A DNA stretch of 64,000 nucleotides from Valencia hispanica. Lineage: Eukaryota; Chordata; Actinopteri; Cyprinodontiformes; Valenciidae. Position 1 is the first letter of the stretch. Each line of letters begins with the position of its first letter. The notes under the pieces are model-generated. The model was given only the letters and a program-made list of their open reading frames with translations. It was not told the origin of the DNA and searched no databases. The stretch is from assembly GCA_963556495.2 (NCBI GenBank), contig OY747713.1, positions 248,001 through 312,000 on the forward strand, given 5' to 3'. This document shows, in pieces, positions 25,801 to 35,575 of the stretch. Both the position numbers and the translations under genes were made by a program.

Positions 25801-28800
25801 TCTCCAGGACATTGTGCTCATTAATAAAATCATTAAGTTGAATCAAAACAAGCTTTTCTAAAACCTTGCTTAAAAATGGTAAGTTAGATACTGGTCTAAA
25901 ATTATTAAAATCATTAAAATCTAAATTGCTCTTCTTCAGCAGGGGCTTCACTACCGCCCCTTTAAAGGCGGCAAGAAAGACCCCTGTCTGAAGGGAGCAA
26001 TTCATCATGGTTAAAATCTCATCCTAAACGATTCATAAAATGGCTTAAAAAATGAAGTAGGAATCGGGTCCAGAACACATGTGGTGGGCCTCACTGAGGA
26101 GAAAACTTTATCAAGTGTCCCAGCTTCTACCAGGACAAAACTGTCCAGTGTTTCCTCTGGTAGAGACACACATTCAGAATTGTCTAAAACGTGACTTTGA
26201 GAAGATAAAATATTACATCTGTTGGTGTCCACCTTCCCTCTGAAGTGGTCTGCGAAGTCCTCACAAAGATTGTTTGAGGGGGTTTTCTGAAATGCATTAG
26301 TAGTACAGTTAAAATTTTTATCAATAGTGGAAAAAAGAATTTTAGGATTATTTTTATTGTCTGATATGATTTTTGCAAAGTAATCATTTCTTGAATTTCC
26401 TACAGCATTATTATAGGATTTGAGAAGTTCTGTGTATAATTGATGGTTTATTGTGGTTTTATTTTTTCTCCATTTTCTCTCTGCCGCCCTGCAGTCCCTC
26501 TTTAGTTTTTTAAGATTGTTATTTCTCCATGGCGCTGCAAGTTTTGAATGTGAGCGTTTCACTCTAAGTGGAGCCAGCAGGTCAAGAGCGGACTGAAGTC
26601 TTCTGTTAAAATCACTGGCGACTGCGGCTATCGGTGGGGCGCCCCGACGTAGGGCAGGGGTGGGGCGCTGGGATGTTGGCGGTGGGGATTGGCCTAGGGC
26701 GGCGGAGGCGCATGGCGGCGGAGGCGCATGGTGGCTGGCCGCGGCCCCTGCAGTGCCGGGGGGCCCCTCGTCGGCCGGTCCCTTGTCGGGTCCCTGCTGG
26801 GGTGCCCCTGGTCCCCGGCTCTCCCGGTCCATTGACCGGCCTGCCCTGGTGCGGCCGGTTGCCGGCGGGGCCCTTGGGCTCGTCACTGCTGCCCCCCGGG
26901 CCCCTGCATAGTAGCCGCTGGACGTTCCCCTGGGGTTCTCCTTTGCTCCACTCTTGGGGGATGCGGTCGGCCCCGCCGGGTCCGCCTGGGGCCCTGGGGG
27001 TCCTTTTGACGTCTTTGCTCCGATCTCCTTCATGTCTGCATCGATTCCTGGGAGACGGATTGATGCCTGCTCACACCAACTATCGAACACTCTTATGGAG
27101 AAACCTTATATGCACCAGCATGCTAACACACACACACATAGATGTGGGGTCTCTGGTGTTTAAGGATATATTATTGGGCTGAGATTATCATTACTAGAGC
27201 TTGATTAATCGGTACCATGAGTTTTTCTGTGACATTGTTGTATTTTTATATCTATTTTTGTGTGATGTGGTTGTGTAATTCTTAGTTCACAATGTTTGGT
27301 TGGTTTTGTCGATGTTCCTTTTTCATGTTTTGTTTTGTTTTTCCCCCTCTCTCTGCCGTCCTGTGGGTATGGAGGCAGACTTCAATGTCTTCCTGTGTTT
27401 TCTTTGTTCCCCTTCCTCTCTTGTATTTTCAACTCACCCTCTCTCTTGACTTTTTGTTTCCTACCTCTCTTATTCATCTTCGTTCTTTCTTCTCCTTAAT
27501 TTTCCGTCTCCGTGTCCATAACATCAGGAAATAAAAACCCCAACAATTCATAATAAAGATTTTTCACACATATATCAAGTGGAGTACTATAGCAAAAGCT
27601 GTACTGCGCCGCTTGTGAAAGTAAATCTGTTGGGCTTCTACTTGGTACTCAGACACTAATTCTGAGCTCCACACTGCCAAACAGGACACGTAAAAAAATA
27701 AAAATCAAAAAAAATCACTGGCGATAAAATCACAGGGGGCAGGTAAGAGAGTAGGAGGAAACTTTTGGAAAACTTCTAGAAAACCTGCAGCCACTTCAGG
27801 GGTTAGATGGCGCTTCCTGACTGTTCTCACAGAGTACTCCTGCTGGATAAAACTGGTGATGTTAAAAAACACACAGTAATGGTCAGAGACAGCCAAGTCA
27901 ACAACAGAGGACACACGGGGGACAGGCCATGGGTGATGACCAAGTCCAGGGTGTGTCCTCTGTTGTGAGTTGGCTGCATGACATGCTGACTAAAATCCAT
28001 ATAATTCAAAATATTTAAAAATTCTGTTGATAAAGGGTCTAAAAGGTTATCCATGTGTAGATTAAAATCACCAGCTAAAATGATCCTTTCAAAGGAGTTG
28101 TACAAAATTGATAAAAGCTCTGAAAATTCTTGAATAAAAAGTGCACTCTTTTTAGGAGGCCAATAAACTGTGACACATAAAATCTGAGGAGTGCTAAAAA
28201 CAGTTGCATTATATTCAAAAGTACTAAAATTATCAAATAAAACAGGTTTGGCAGAAAGCGTTGATGAACTAATAAAAGCAGTTCCGCCTCCCCTTTTGCA
28301 ACTCCTCGTGGAATAAGTGAAGTTACAATTTGGTGGGGAGGCCTCTGTAAGAACAACAGGGGCATCTGTACTCAGCCATGTTTCTGTTAAAAATAAACAA
28401 TGTATATTATGATCTAAAATTAGGTCATTTATTATAAAAGTTTTATTCAGCAGAGAGCGAACATTTAAAAGTGCCATATTAATAGTGGTTGGAGATGGAG
28501 TGACTGAAGGATTTACTGGGGGTAGGACTTTTGGTAACTGTTTGAGATTATTAGAGTTGCATTTGCTACGTTTTTTATTATTTGTCCGCTCTCTGCTGAT
28601 CATAACGGGTATAGATTATTTAGGGCAAGGTCCAAGTCCGATATGTGAATTACTGTTAATATCAGAACTGAGTTCATAGGAGCAGGGACCAGCTGCACAT
28701 CAGGAGTTGTCTCCTTTGTCTGTAGCTCTCCAAAAAGGTCTGTTTCTGAACATGGAAATAAGGACCACAACCTTAAATCTTGTGTTTCTGCAAACAGCAG

Positions 28801-30691
28801 CTGAACCAAGACTCAGCTTGGACCAACATTTCTATGGGTTGTCGGCTTTTCTCACAATGTGCTCTGCAACTCACTTCCTGCTCAGAGAGGCGGGGGCGCC
28901 GAACTCCAAAACCCCAGCGGAATCTGTTTCAAAATAAGACCCAGAGCTGAGAGACAAAGAGTTACAAAAAACACACACAATCAGATATCTGATGTTAAAA
29001 AGACGCACCTGCAGATGGGAGTCAGACAAGATCTGACTGACTCGTTCTCTTACAAGGCTGTATCATTTTTATTTCAAGAAAAACAAAGAACATATCACGT
29101 GACTCCTCTCTCCTCCTTCTACATCTTGACAGGTCATTTATTTTCTCCAGGTCTCTTGACCTTACTATGAACTGGGTGATAACATGACTTAGAGTTATAG
29201 CTGATCCTCCCTGCTTTCAGTTCATATCTTTACTCAAGAGTTTGTTTACTTAAAACCTTCAACCCTATAAAATACTGGTAACAGAGTCATGCTTTACTAC
29301 CCTGAATAATATAAACAGGCCTATTACTTCTAAAGCTTAAAAAAGATATAATTAACACATATGTACTGCATAATAAAAATAGCCTAAAAAAAAAGTAGAA
29401 TACAACAGGGTCTAAAATATGAAATTGATATGAAATATGAAATCCCTGTTAAAATAAATTATTATACAAAAAGAGAAATTTGAAAGAGGAAGCTGACCGC
29501 TCAAGTTTAGAATTCACTGACCCAGAGAAAAAACAAAGACAGTAAGCGAAAAATGTTTAGAATAATATCAACAAAATTACATAACATTAAAAGATTTTGA
29601 CCCAAATATCTAAAAATGTAAATCGATAAAAATAGATACAAAATAGTGATAAATGAAGTGAAAAATAATACGTGAGTGCTATACTGGTATGTTGTGGTGA
29701 AAAGAGAGCCGAGCTGAAAGGCAACACTTCTGATCTAGGTTCATATGCTCATCTATGGTCACGAGCTCTGGCTAGTGACCGAAAGAACGAGATCCTGGAT
29801 ACAAGCGGCTGAAAAATGAGTTTTCTCGGCAGGGTGTCTGGGCTCTCACTTAGAGATAGGAGGAGAAGCTCGGTCATCCACAAAGCACTCAGAGTAGAGC
29901 CGCTGCTCCTCCACATCGAGAAGAGCCAGTTGAGGTAACCCAGGCATCTGGTCAGGATGCCTCCTGGTGAGGTGTTCCAGGCACATCCCACTAGGAGGAG
30001 ACCCAGAGGAAGACCCAGCACAGGTGGACTGTGGCTCAGGTGGTAGGAATTTGTCCCGTAATTGGTGGGTTGCCGGTTCGAATCCCCGCTCTGTCCATCT
30101 CAGTCGTTGTGTCCTTGGGCAAGACACTTCACCCCCTTGCCTGCTGGTGGTCAGTGGGCCCGGTGGATGTAGTAGCTTGCGTGAATGACTGAATGTAGTG
30201 TCCTCTGACTGAAGAAAACTCTATACAAATGTAGGACATTTACCATTACCATCAGCAGTGGTTCCTGTTGTCTTAATGATGATGTTCACTGACCCTCATG
30301 TCATCCTCAGGTTCATATGGGAACCCACATGTGGACCAACGCTCCTGCCAGGAGGGGCCGCCGGCTTTCCGTGGAGAACCCCATGGCTCTGCTGGGCGGA
30401 GAAGCCCTGAAATTTGGTGACGCGCTCGAGAAGGACATGACAACTCGAGCCGTGAATGTGGACCCTGGTTTCTGGAACCGCTATGCCACAGCCATCACCA
30501 ATAGTCTGGCCATGAAGACCAACGAGATCTCTGTGATCCAGAACAGAAGCATCACTCAGCTTCACCCTTTGAGCGTCATTACTGCTGCCACAGGCCCGAT
30601 AACCAGACTCAACAAGACCGGAATGGACCTGGGAAGCAACCGGCATTTTTCCATGCTGATTGATGATGGCAAAGAAATTGGAATCAATTAA
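13786..30691 (+). CDS. sall4: Sal-like zinc-finger transcription factor 4 (four exons)
   Basis: Joining 13786-13894, 21376-24156, 24248-24588 and 30311-30691 gives an open frame of about 1203 residues. All junctions have GT-AG ends and matching phases (1,1,0). Residues 1-12 ([12 protein letters not shown]) are the conserved SALL motif that recruits the NuRD corepressor. A C2HC finger lies at about 54-76, a glutamine-rich dimerisation stretch at 218-240, and C2H2 fingers at 431-483 (pair), 673-757 (triplet) and 1034-1083 (pair). SALL1 and SALL3 have a further finger pair between the triplet and the last pair; its absence here, plus [22 protein letters not shown] and KTNEISVIQ, fits SALL4. The protein acts in the nucleus; the family controls pluripotency, limb/fin and germ-cell programmes, and the last pair binds AT-rich DNA. 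All introns except the short second one are full of transposons. Confidence 0.9.
13895..17555 (+). other. sall4 intron 1, first part: no recognisable element
   Basis: AT-rich non-coding sequence. I see no gene, RNA gene or transposon that I can name. Intronic enhancers are possible but not detectable by eye. Confidence 0.4.
17556..21200 (-). mobile_element. LINE-A copy 2, antisense in sall4 intron 1
   Basis: Minus-strand copy of the family at 5460-10325. From its 3' UTR near 17560 it runs through the RT C-terminus (18843-19088) and the [22 protein letters not shown] core (19137-19466), to the RT N-terminal part at 20903-21200. LINE-C at 19466-20902 interrupts it. An (AT)n expansion at about 19144-19166 sits where the segment before YADD should be, with a deletion. 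It is 5'-truncated and coding-dead. Confidence 0.82.
19466..20902 (+). mobile_element. LINE-C (CR1/L2-clade), 5'-truncated, nested in LINE-A copy 2
   Basis: Starts inside the RT domain: [17 protein letters not shown] text, [25 protein letters not shown] (about 19861-19890) and [10 protein letters not shown], then the C-terminal part (20100-20698) one frame away. The 3' end is GCTATATAAATAAAG followed by TTGAC repeats ending at 20902. The host LINE-A sequence resumes exactly at CAGTGCTATGATGAG. TTTCA is present at both edges, a possible 5-bp target duplication. Sequence differs from LINE-A and LINE-B throughout, so it is a third family. Confidence 0.8.
21376..24156 (+). CDS. sall4: sall4 exon 2 (large exon with six of the eight fingers)
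   Basis: The acceptor is TTCTCACCAG before 21376 and the donor is GAG|GTAAAA at 24157. It encodes the C2HC finger (CAKCCAQFF...H...C), the Gln-rich [18 protein letters not shown] stretch, a serine run from an AGC repeat at about 22237-22262, the first C2H2 pair with HTGERPFKC linker (22561-22716), the triplet (about 23287-23535) and an acidic stretch at about 23650. The open frame upstream of 21376 is intron read-through. Confidence 0.93.
24157..24247 (+). other. sall4 intron 2 (91 bp)
   Basis: Short phase-1 intron from GTAAAA to a pyrimidine-rich TTTCATCTGCAG. It is the only sall4 intron here free of transposons. Confidence 0.85.
24248..24588 (+). CDS. sall4: sall4 exon 3
   Basis: Encodes DQSISSLIT through the last finger pair up to [12 protein letters not shown]. 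The donor AAG|GTACAC at 24589 splits the final finger just before its histidines, as in other SALL genes. Intron read-through downstream would stop at about 24628. Confidence 0.92.
24899..28620 (-). mobile_element. LINE-B copy 1 (CR1/L2-clade), antisense in sall4 intron 3
   Basis: The 3' end is a run of ATCAA-type repeats at 24899-24920 next to TTTATTTATAAAGCGCTTTT. On the minus strand RT is open at 24941-26008 with [35 protein letters not shown] and QDKTEVLV. Upstream is the linker region (to about 26607). After the nested retroposon (26622-27710) the endonuclease follows at 27725-28600 ([22 protein letters not shown]). It is a coherent element split by one later insertion. The long open RT frame suggests it is younger than the other LINE copies, but the endonuclease frame is shifted at about 27830-27910. 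Confidence 0.85.
26622..27710 (+). mobile_element. GC-rich poly(A) retroposon, unclassified, nested in LINE-B
   Basis: Inserted in LINE-B with the target duplication AAAATCACTGGCGA (26608-26621 and 27711-27724); the uninterrupted order is seen in the other LINE-B copy near 39320. The 5' half is very GC-rich, the 3' half is pyrimidine-rich, and the end is A-rich, so it was retroposed by target-primed reverse transcription. Related pieces lie at 12516-12668, 40560-41277 and 50478-51480. I see no reverse transcriptase in it; it may be a non-autonomous element or the 3' end of an uncharacterised LINE. Confidence 0.75.
28840..29407 (-). mobile_element. Solo LTR of the provirus family at 53.4 kb, in sall4 intron 3
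   Basis: Reverse-complement match over its whole length to the LTR at 53390-53968. Ends are TGTCGG...CAACA on the plus strand, flanked by the 4-bp duplication GGGT (28836-28839 and 29408-29411). The AATAAA signal lies on the minus strand near 29065. A solo LTR arises when the two LTRs of a provirus recombine, so a full provirus once sat here, antisense to sall4. Confidence 0.88.
29412..29699. other. sall4 intron 3, AT-rich, nothing recognised
   Basis: No coding or repeat signature that I can name between the solo LTR and the LINE fragment to its right. Confidence 0.4.
29700..30018 (+). mobile_element. LINE reverse-transcriptase C-terminal fragment
   Basis: Plus-strand text reads, with a stop and frameshift, [31 protein letters not shown] and [10 protein letters not shown]. 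This is the C-terminal tail widespread in fish LINE reverse transcriptases of the RTE/Rex type. Only the 3' end is left, directly joined to the SINE at 30021. Confidence 0.6.
30021..30258 (+). mobile_element. tRNA-derived SINE
   Basis: A polymerase III box A (TGGCTCAGGTGG, about 30032-30043) and a perfect box B (GGTTCGAATCC, 30075-30085) form a tRNA-like head. The body contains TGTGTCCTTGGGCAAGACAC, a block common in fish SINEs of the V-SINE type. It ends near ATTTACCATTACC. It lies 50 bp before the sall4 exon 4 acceptor. Confidence 0.75.
30311..30691 (+). CDS. sall4: sall4 exon 4 (C-terminal)
   Basis: The acceptor CATCCTCAG precedes 30311. The exon starts with VHMGTHMW, supplying the last finger's histidines, then [28 protein letters not shown] and [10 protein letters not shown], which are SALL4-like C-terminal landmarks. 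The stop codon TAA is at 30689-30691. Confidence 0.92.
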   Translation, partial: VHMGTHMWTNAPARRGRRLSVENPMALLGGEALKFGDALEKDMTTRAVNVDPGFWNRYATAITNSLAMKTNEISVIQNRSITQLHPLSVITAATGPITRLNKTGMDLGSNRHFSMLIDDGKEIGIN

Positions 30692-32332
30692 ATATGAACT
30701 GAGGGCTGAAAAAAACTTCTTATGCAAACTATGAACATTAAAATATTTGAAAAACATCTTTAAAAGACTTCATATATGTTTCACAGAACAGTAGAATGTG
30801 CTGCAGTCATGTGTGAAAGTTTTCTACATCATAAGTGCAGGTTCTTCCTGCACACTGCTGCTGCAGTTGGCTGGTGCAAAGCACACAAAACACTAAAACT
30901 CCAACAAGACCTGCAAAACATATGTTGTCTACATTATAATCAGTGTGTATCATTCTCAGAATCTGAACAGAATAAAAACGTAAACAGATCGTCTGTTGAT
31001 TTCTAAATCTTACTCTAGAAAACTGAAAACATAAAGTGAAATATGTCCAAAAGAGCAAAAACAATAAACTGAAACCCATTTCATTTATTAACTGTTTAAA
31101 TGTTCTAATTTAAACAACAGCTGAGCAGAATTGTCAAAAAATACCAATTACAGAAAATGATTTTCCTTAAAAAAGCAGAATAAGTGAGAAAACCTCTTTA
31201 CAATCATTGCATCACAAGTTGTGTATAAGTTTCAAAGATGCCGATGCAGAAAAAATGAAGCTGAAGCTCACCAGCATTTTCCTATTCTTCTCTTATATAA
31301 GAAGCAGAAGCAAAAAAAATTTGCAGCATATGCTGTTTAGAAAATTTGCTTGGTAGCGGTGATAACCCAGTCCTTTTGGACCTCCATAGCATAGCAAGTT
31401 TAACCGGGTCACAAGAAGTTGGACATTACCTGACCCAGCTACAGTTGACACCAGATATTTAAATACACTTCAGAAAAAAATTATAAAGGGTTATAACAAT
31501 CCTATAGAGTGCACCTATGGAATATCCCTAACCCTATAAATATTAACATTTTGGGATTTTTGGTTAATTACAATATAATTATTATTCCATCAGGTGAGTT
31601 TAGAGTATAATGGATTTATACTAGACTGGCAGGAGACCTAAAGACTAAACTAAAGACCTTCTTGAATTATGATTATTTAAATGTGAATTTGCTCTAACAC
31701 TTAATTGATTGATTGATTTCCTCTTGCACTAATGTATCACAGACTGATCTGAAGACAGCCTAACAGCCACTCCTCTCACAGTTGATGAAGCTTGGCTCAT
31801 TAACTTAGTCTATGGAGTTCATTTATGATTGCTTGGTGTATGCAGGTGCATCAAGGTAATCTAAACCATACTCCTACATCTGCTGATTCTTTCAGAAATT
31901 CAAAACTTGAAAAAAGGACCGGATCAGAACACCAGACAAAATGAATAAAAGAGATTTCGTATTTATTTAAGGAAAATCTGCAGGTGGCAGACCCCACTCG
32001 TCTCTCCTCTGCTCAGCCAGACTCCTAGAAATTTCTCACTTTCTTATACATGAGCACTGCAGCCTGCAATTGCCGCTGGTGAACAGAAAGGGCGAAAGCC
32101 AGCATAATGGGAAGGAACTACGGATGGAGCACAAAGGCTGAGAACAGGCAGATCAGATCGGTGTGTCGTAGGCCAGGCAAGGGTTATAAACGGAAGACAG
32201 AGAAGCGATCAACTTGGAGACGTGAGGCTTGGCAGGGAGGATCGAGAGGGCCAGCAGTGCTTCAGGATCAGAATGGCGACAATATCATTAAGTCCAACAA
32301 GGGTTAGGTTAGAATAGAAATCAATAAGACAA
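30692..32332 (+). other. sall4 3' UTR and downstream non-coding DNA
   Basis: Follows the sall4 stop codon. Possible poly(A) signals are AATAAA at 30971-30976 and near 31064. Beyond about 31.1 kb I see no gene or nameable repeat; short open frames at 32107-32307 are not supported by any family. Confidence 0.45.
30971..30976 (+). terminator. Candidate sall4 polyadenylation signal
   Basis: AATAAA 280 bp after the stop codon, in sense orientation, with a GTCTG/TTGATTTC-rich stretch just after. A second AATAAA lies near 31064. Which is used cannot be told here. Confidence 0.45.
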
Positions 32333-33165
32333 CTACTTGGTCATACACTTTAAACTTGACGTGGAATAACCGCTGGAATGCCATGATGAGGCAAACAGAG
32401 GATCTGGCAATGGAAGGAGATAATAAATATATAATAAATATATAATAAATAATAAATAGTAATCAGTTAAAAGCTGGGCTAAAAAGGTGAGTGTTGAGCC
32501 TGCTCTTAAAACCATGAACGTTCTCTGCAGCCCTGAGGTCCTCTGGCAGCCTGTTCCAGAGGTGAGCGACGTAATAATGGAAAGACGCCTCGCCATGAGT
32601 GTGTGTCCTGACTTTAGGGATGACAATGAGACGGCTGCAGAGGAGCACAGAGACCGCCAAGGTTCATATGGTAAAAGCTGTTCTGATAGATTAGAAGGCC
32701 CATAAGCCGTGTGTCATCAGGAGACATGGAGATGTACAACTGTGTATCATCAGCATAACTGTGAAAGTTAACTCCATGTCTTCTGATGAGACTGCCAAGA
32801 GGGAGCATATACAGGTTAAAATGCACTGGGCCTAAAATCGAATCCTGGGGAACACCACATGGGATCCTATGGACCTTAGAGGAGCAGGTATTTAAACTTA
32901 CCATAAAAGTCCTGCCTGTGAGATAGGATGTAAACCATTAGTGAACATCACCAGAGAGGCCGATCTGTTTTAAACGAGTTAAAAGAATAGTGTGGTCTAC
33001 TGTATCAAAGGCAGGGCTTAGATCCAGTAAAACCAACACTGTCACCTTTTGGGCATCATAGTTTAATGTAAAATAATTTAAAATCTTCAGAAGGGCCGTC
33101 TGTGTGCTGTGGTTCACCCTAAAACCAGACTGAAATTTCTCCAGGACCTTATGAGCGTTAATAAA
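32333..33165 (-). mobile_element. LINE-B copy 2, 3' half (continues at 38556)
   Basis: Minus strand carries LINE-B 3' UTR-like sequence, then [27 protein letters not shown] and LDLSPAFDTVDH. It stops at GTTAATAAA (33158-33165). The very next LINE-B bases resume at 38556 (AATAAAATCATTAAG), so 32333-33165 and 38556-39545 are one element split by LINE-A copy 3. Stops and shifts are frequent. Confidence 0.82.
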
Positions 33166-33171
33166 CCGTAC

Positions 33172-35075
33172 GTACTGACATACGGTATTGAGTGTGAGGA
33201 AATAACAGTCCACCCACATAACCCGGTCCTGTCTGACCACTTCTTAATAACTTTTGAATTTACTTTAACTGACCATTTTAAATCTGAAAGAAAATGTCAT
33301 TATAGTAGAGCTTTATCAGACAATGCTGTAACAATTTTTAAAGAATCTGTTCCATTCTTACTTTCCTCAGTGTCTCAGAGTAACACAGTGGATGGCAGCA
33401 ATTCTATCTCTAACCCTTCCGAAATTGATGGTCTGGTTCACAGCGTTACATCATCATTGCGTTTGGCATTAGATAGTGTAGCCCCCTTAAAAAAGAAAGT
33501 GGCTAGCCATAGGAGGCTGACTCCTTGGTTTAACGCAGAGTTGTGTACTTTAAAGCAGAATACTAGGAAGTTGGAGATAAAATGGCGCTCTACACACCTA
33601 GAGGATTCCTATTTAACCTGGAATAACAGTCTACTGCTGTATAAAAAGACCCTTCGACAAGCTAGAACAGCATATTTTTCATCATTAATAGAGGCGAATA
33701 AAAACAATCCTAGGTTTCTTTTTAGTACAGTTGCCAAACTTACACAGTCATAGCTCTGTTGAGCCAACTATTCCCCCAGCTCTTAGCAGTGATGATTTAA
33801 TGGGATTCTTCATAAATAAAATTAATTCTATTAAAAATAAAATCATTGGCATCCTCCCAAACATGATTACTTCTTCCTCAGTAAATGAGGCAGCATCGGA
33901 AAGAACTGTAGAACCTCATTTGTGCTTAGGCTGTTTTGATTCAGTCGAGCTTTCGGAATTATCAAAAATATTAGCCTCATCTAAACCTTCAACTTGTATG
34001 TTGGACCCAATTCCAACCAAATTATTTACAGAAGTGTTCCATTTGGTTCCTGGCCCCATTTTGGATATGATTAATCTATCCTTAGTAAACGGATACGTAC
34101 CACAGGAATTTAAAATAGCTGTAATTAAACCTTTACTCAAGAAACCTTCCCTTGACCAAGATGACTTAGCGAATTACAGACCTATATCTAACCTTCCTTT
34201 CTTATCCAAAGTCCTTGAGAAAATTGTTGCTAATCAAGTCTGTGAGCATTTAAACAATAACGAGCTGTCTGAAGAGATTCCGTCAGGTTTTAGAGCTCAT
34301 CATAGCACTGAAACAGCACTGGTGAAGGTTACTAATGATATTCTCATGGCCTCAGATAATGGACTTGTGTCTGTTCTGGTTTTGTTAGATCTCAGTGCTG
34401 CTTTTGACACAGTCGATCATAATATTCTCTTAGAAAGGCTTGAACATGTTGCAGGGATCAAAGGAACAGCACTAGGCTGGTTTAAATCATATTTGTCTGA
34501 TAGATTACAGTTTGTTCATCTAAATGATAAATCTTCTTCACTCTCAAGGGTTACTTGTGGAGTTCCACAGGGTTCTGTGCTCTGACCAATTCTTTTCACC
34601 ATATATATGCTCCCAATTGGTAGAATCATTAGACAGCATGGGATAAATTTCCACAGCTATGCCGATGATACACAACTATATTTATCCATAAATCCTGATG
34701 AACCCAGTCAGTTAGGTAGATTACAGGCATGTCTGGAAGACCTAAAAACATGGATGACCCTAAACTCTTTGTTTTAAAATTCTGACAAAACAGAAGTTGC
34801 TGTCTTTGGACCAGAAGTTCTTAAACAGAAACTGATTAGTTAATCAATTCATCTGGATGGCATTAAATTGGCCCCCAGTAATAACGTAAAGAACCTCGGC
34901 GTTTTTTTTGACCGAGACTTGACATTTAAATCCCATATTAAACAGGTTTCTAGGATTTCTTTCTTTCACCTCCGGAATATTGCTAAAATTAGAAACATCC
35001 TGTCCAGGAGTGATGCTGAGAAACTAGTCCATGCATTTGTTACCTCAAGGCTGGACTACTGTAATTCTTTACTAT
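33172..35075 (+). pseudogene. LINE-A copy 3 ORF2, partial and broken
   Basis: Endonuclease C-terminal half (33172-33753) followed, one frame away, by the RT palm (33731-34585) with [17 protein letters not shown] and [15 protein letters not shown] replaces a glycine codon in the [10 protein letters not shown] block at about 34584. The YADD region (about 34650-34680) survives out of frame. The last part (34868-35075) again reads [19 protein letters not shown]. Confidence 0.8.
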
Positions 35076-35082
35076 CAGGTAG

Positions 35083-35565
35083 TCACAGGAAGACATTGAA
35101 GTCTGCCTCCACACCCTCGGCGGAGTCAGGAACCCGAGGCGTGTCCCTCTGGACACCTCCGGCGGAGACAGGAACCAGGGGCGTGTCCTCCGAAACACCC
35201 CCTGCGGAGCCTGGGATCAGAGGCGTGTCCTCTGGGACACCCCCCGAGAGCTGGCAGACTGTCAAGGCCGGGCCGAAACTAGGGGGCTGCACCTGGGGTC
35301 GAGGCGGGAGAGGCCTCCCCAACTGGCCAGCAAATGTTGCCAGTTTGTTCCACTCCGCCTCCTCCCAAAATGCAGTCAACCCCAGCTCGGCCAGTAATGG
35401 CGACCAGGGCCTTAGCAAAGCCAACAGTTCATCTGCTGCCCCGATCCGGACCCAAGGCGGGGAGAGAGTGGCCATTTGGTCCAAATGCTGCCTTAAATAC
35501 AGGCGCAACATGGGCAGACAGCGTGCTTCTGCTGGGTCCAAAGACTGGCTGGTTCGTTCTGTCAT
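35083..35565 (-). CDS. N-terminal part of unknown LTR-element protein, copy 1
   Basis: Starts MTERTSQSLDPAEARCLPML at the LTR edge and contains LRQHLDQMATLSPPWVR, ADELLALLRPW and WNKLATFAGQLGRP, then goes into the first GGV..DTP..P.SA repeats. I do not recognise the fold. Position right after an LTR suggests a gag-like role. A near-identical second copy lies at 36610-37018, where one extra A (in TTAAAATACAGG) shifts the frame. Confidence 0.45.
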   Translation of the reverse strand: MTERTSQSLDPAEARCLPMLRLYLRQHLDQMATLSPPWVRIGAADELLALLRPWSPLLAELGLTAFWEEAEWNKLATFAGQLGRPLPPRPQVQPPSFGPALTVCQLSGGVPEDTPLIPGSAGGVSEDTPLVPVSAGGVQRDTPRVPDSAEGVEADFNVFL

Positions 35566-35575
35566 GTTTTGTAGT

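Noticed and set aside
26011..27090. 359-codon minus-strand frame with a proline/alanine-rich N-terminus
   Set aside because: It is a chance fusion of the antisense GC-rich retroposon with the LINE-B linker; the junction is the target duplication at 26608-26621.
30021..30100. tRNA gene suggested by boxes A and B
   Set aside because: The rest does not form a cloverleaf and is followed by a SINE body, so it is a SINE head.
13786..30691. Assignment of the zinc-finger gene as sall1 or sall3
   Set aside because: These have an extra finger pair between the triplet and the last pair, missing here, and the C-terminal landmarks fit SALL4 better.
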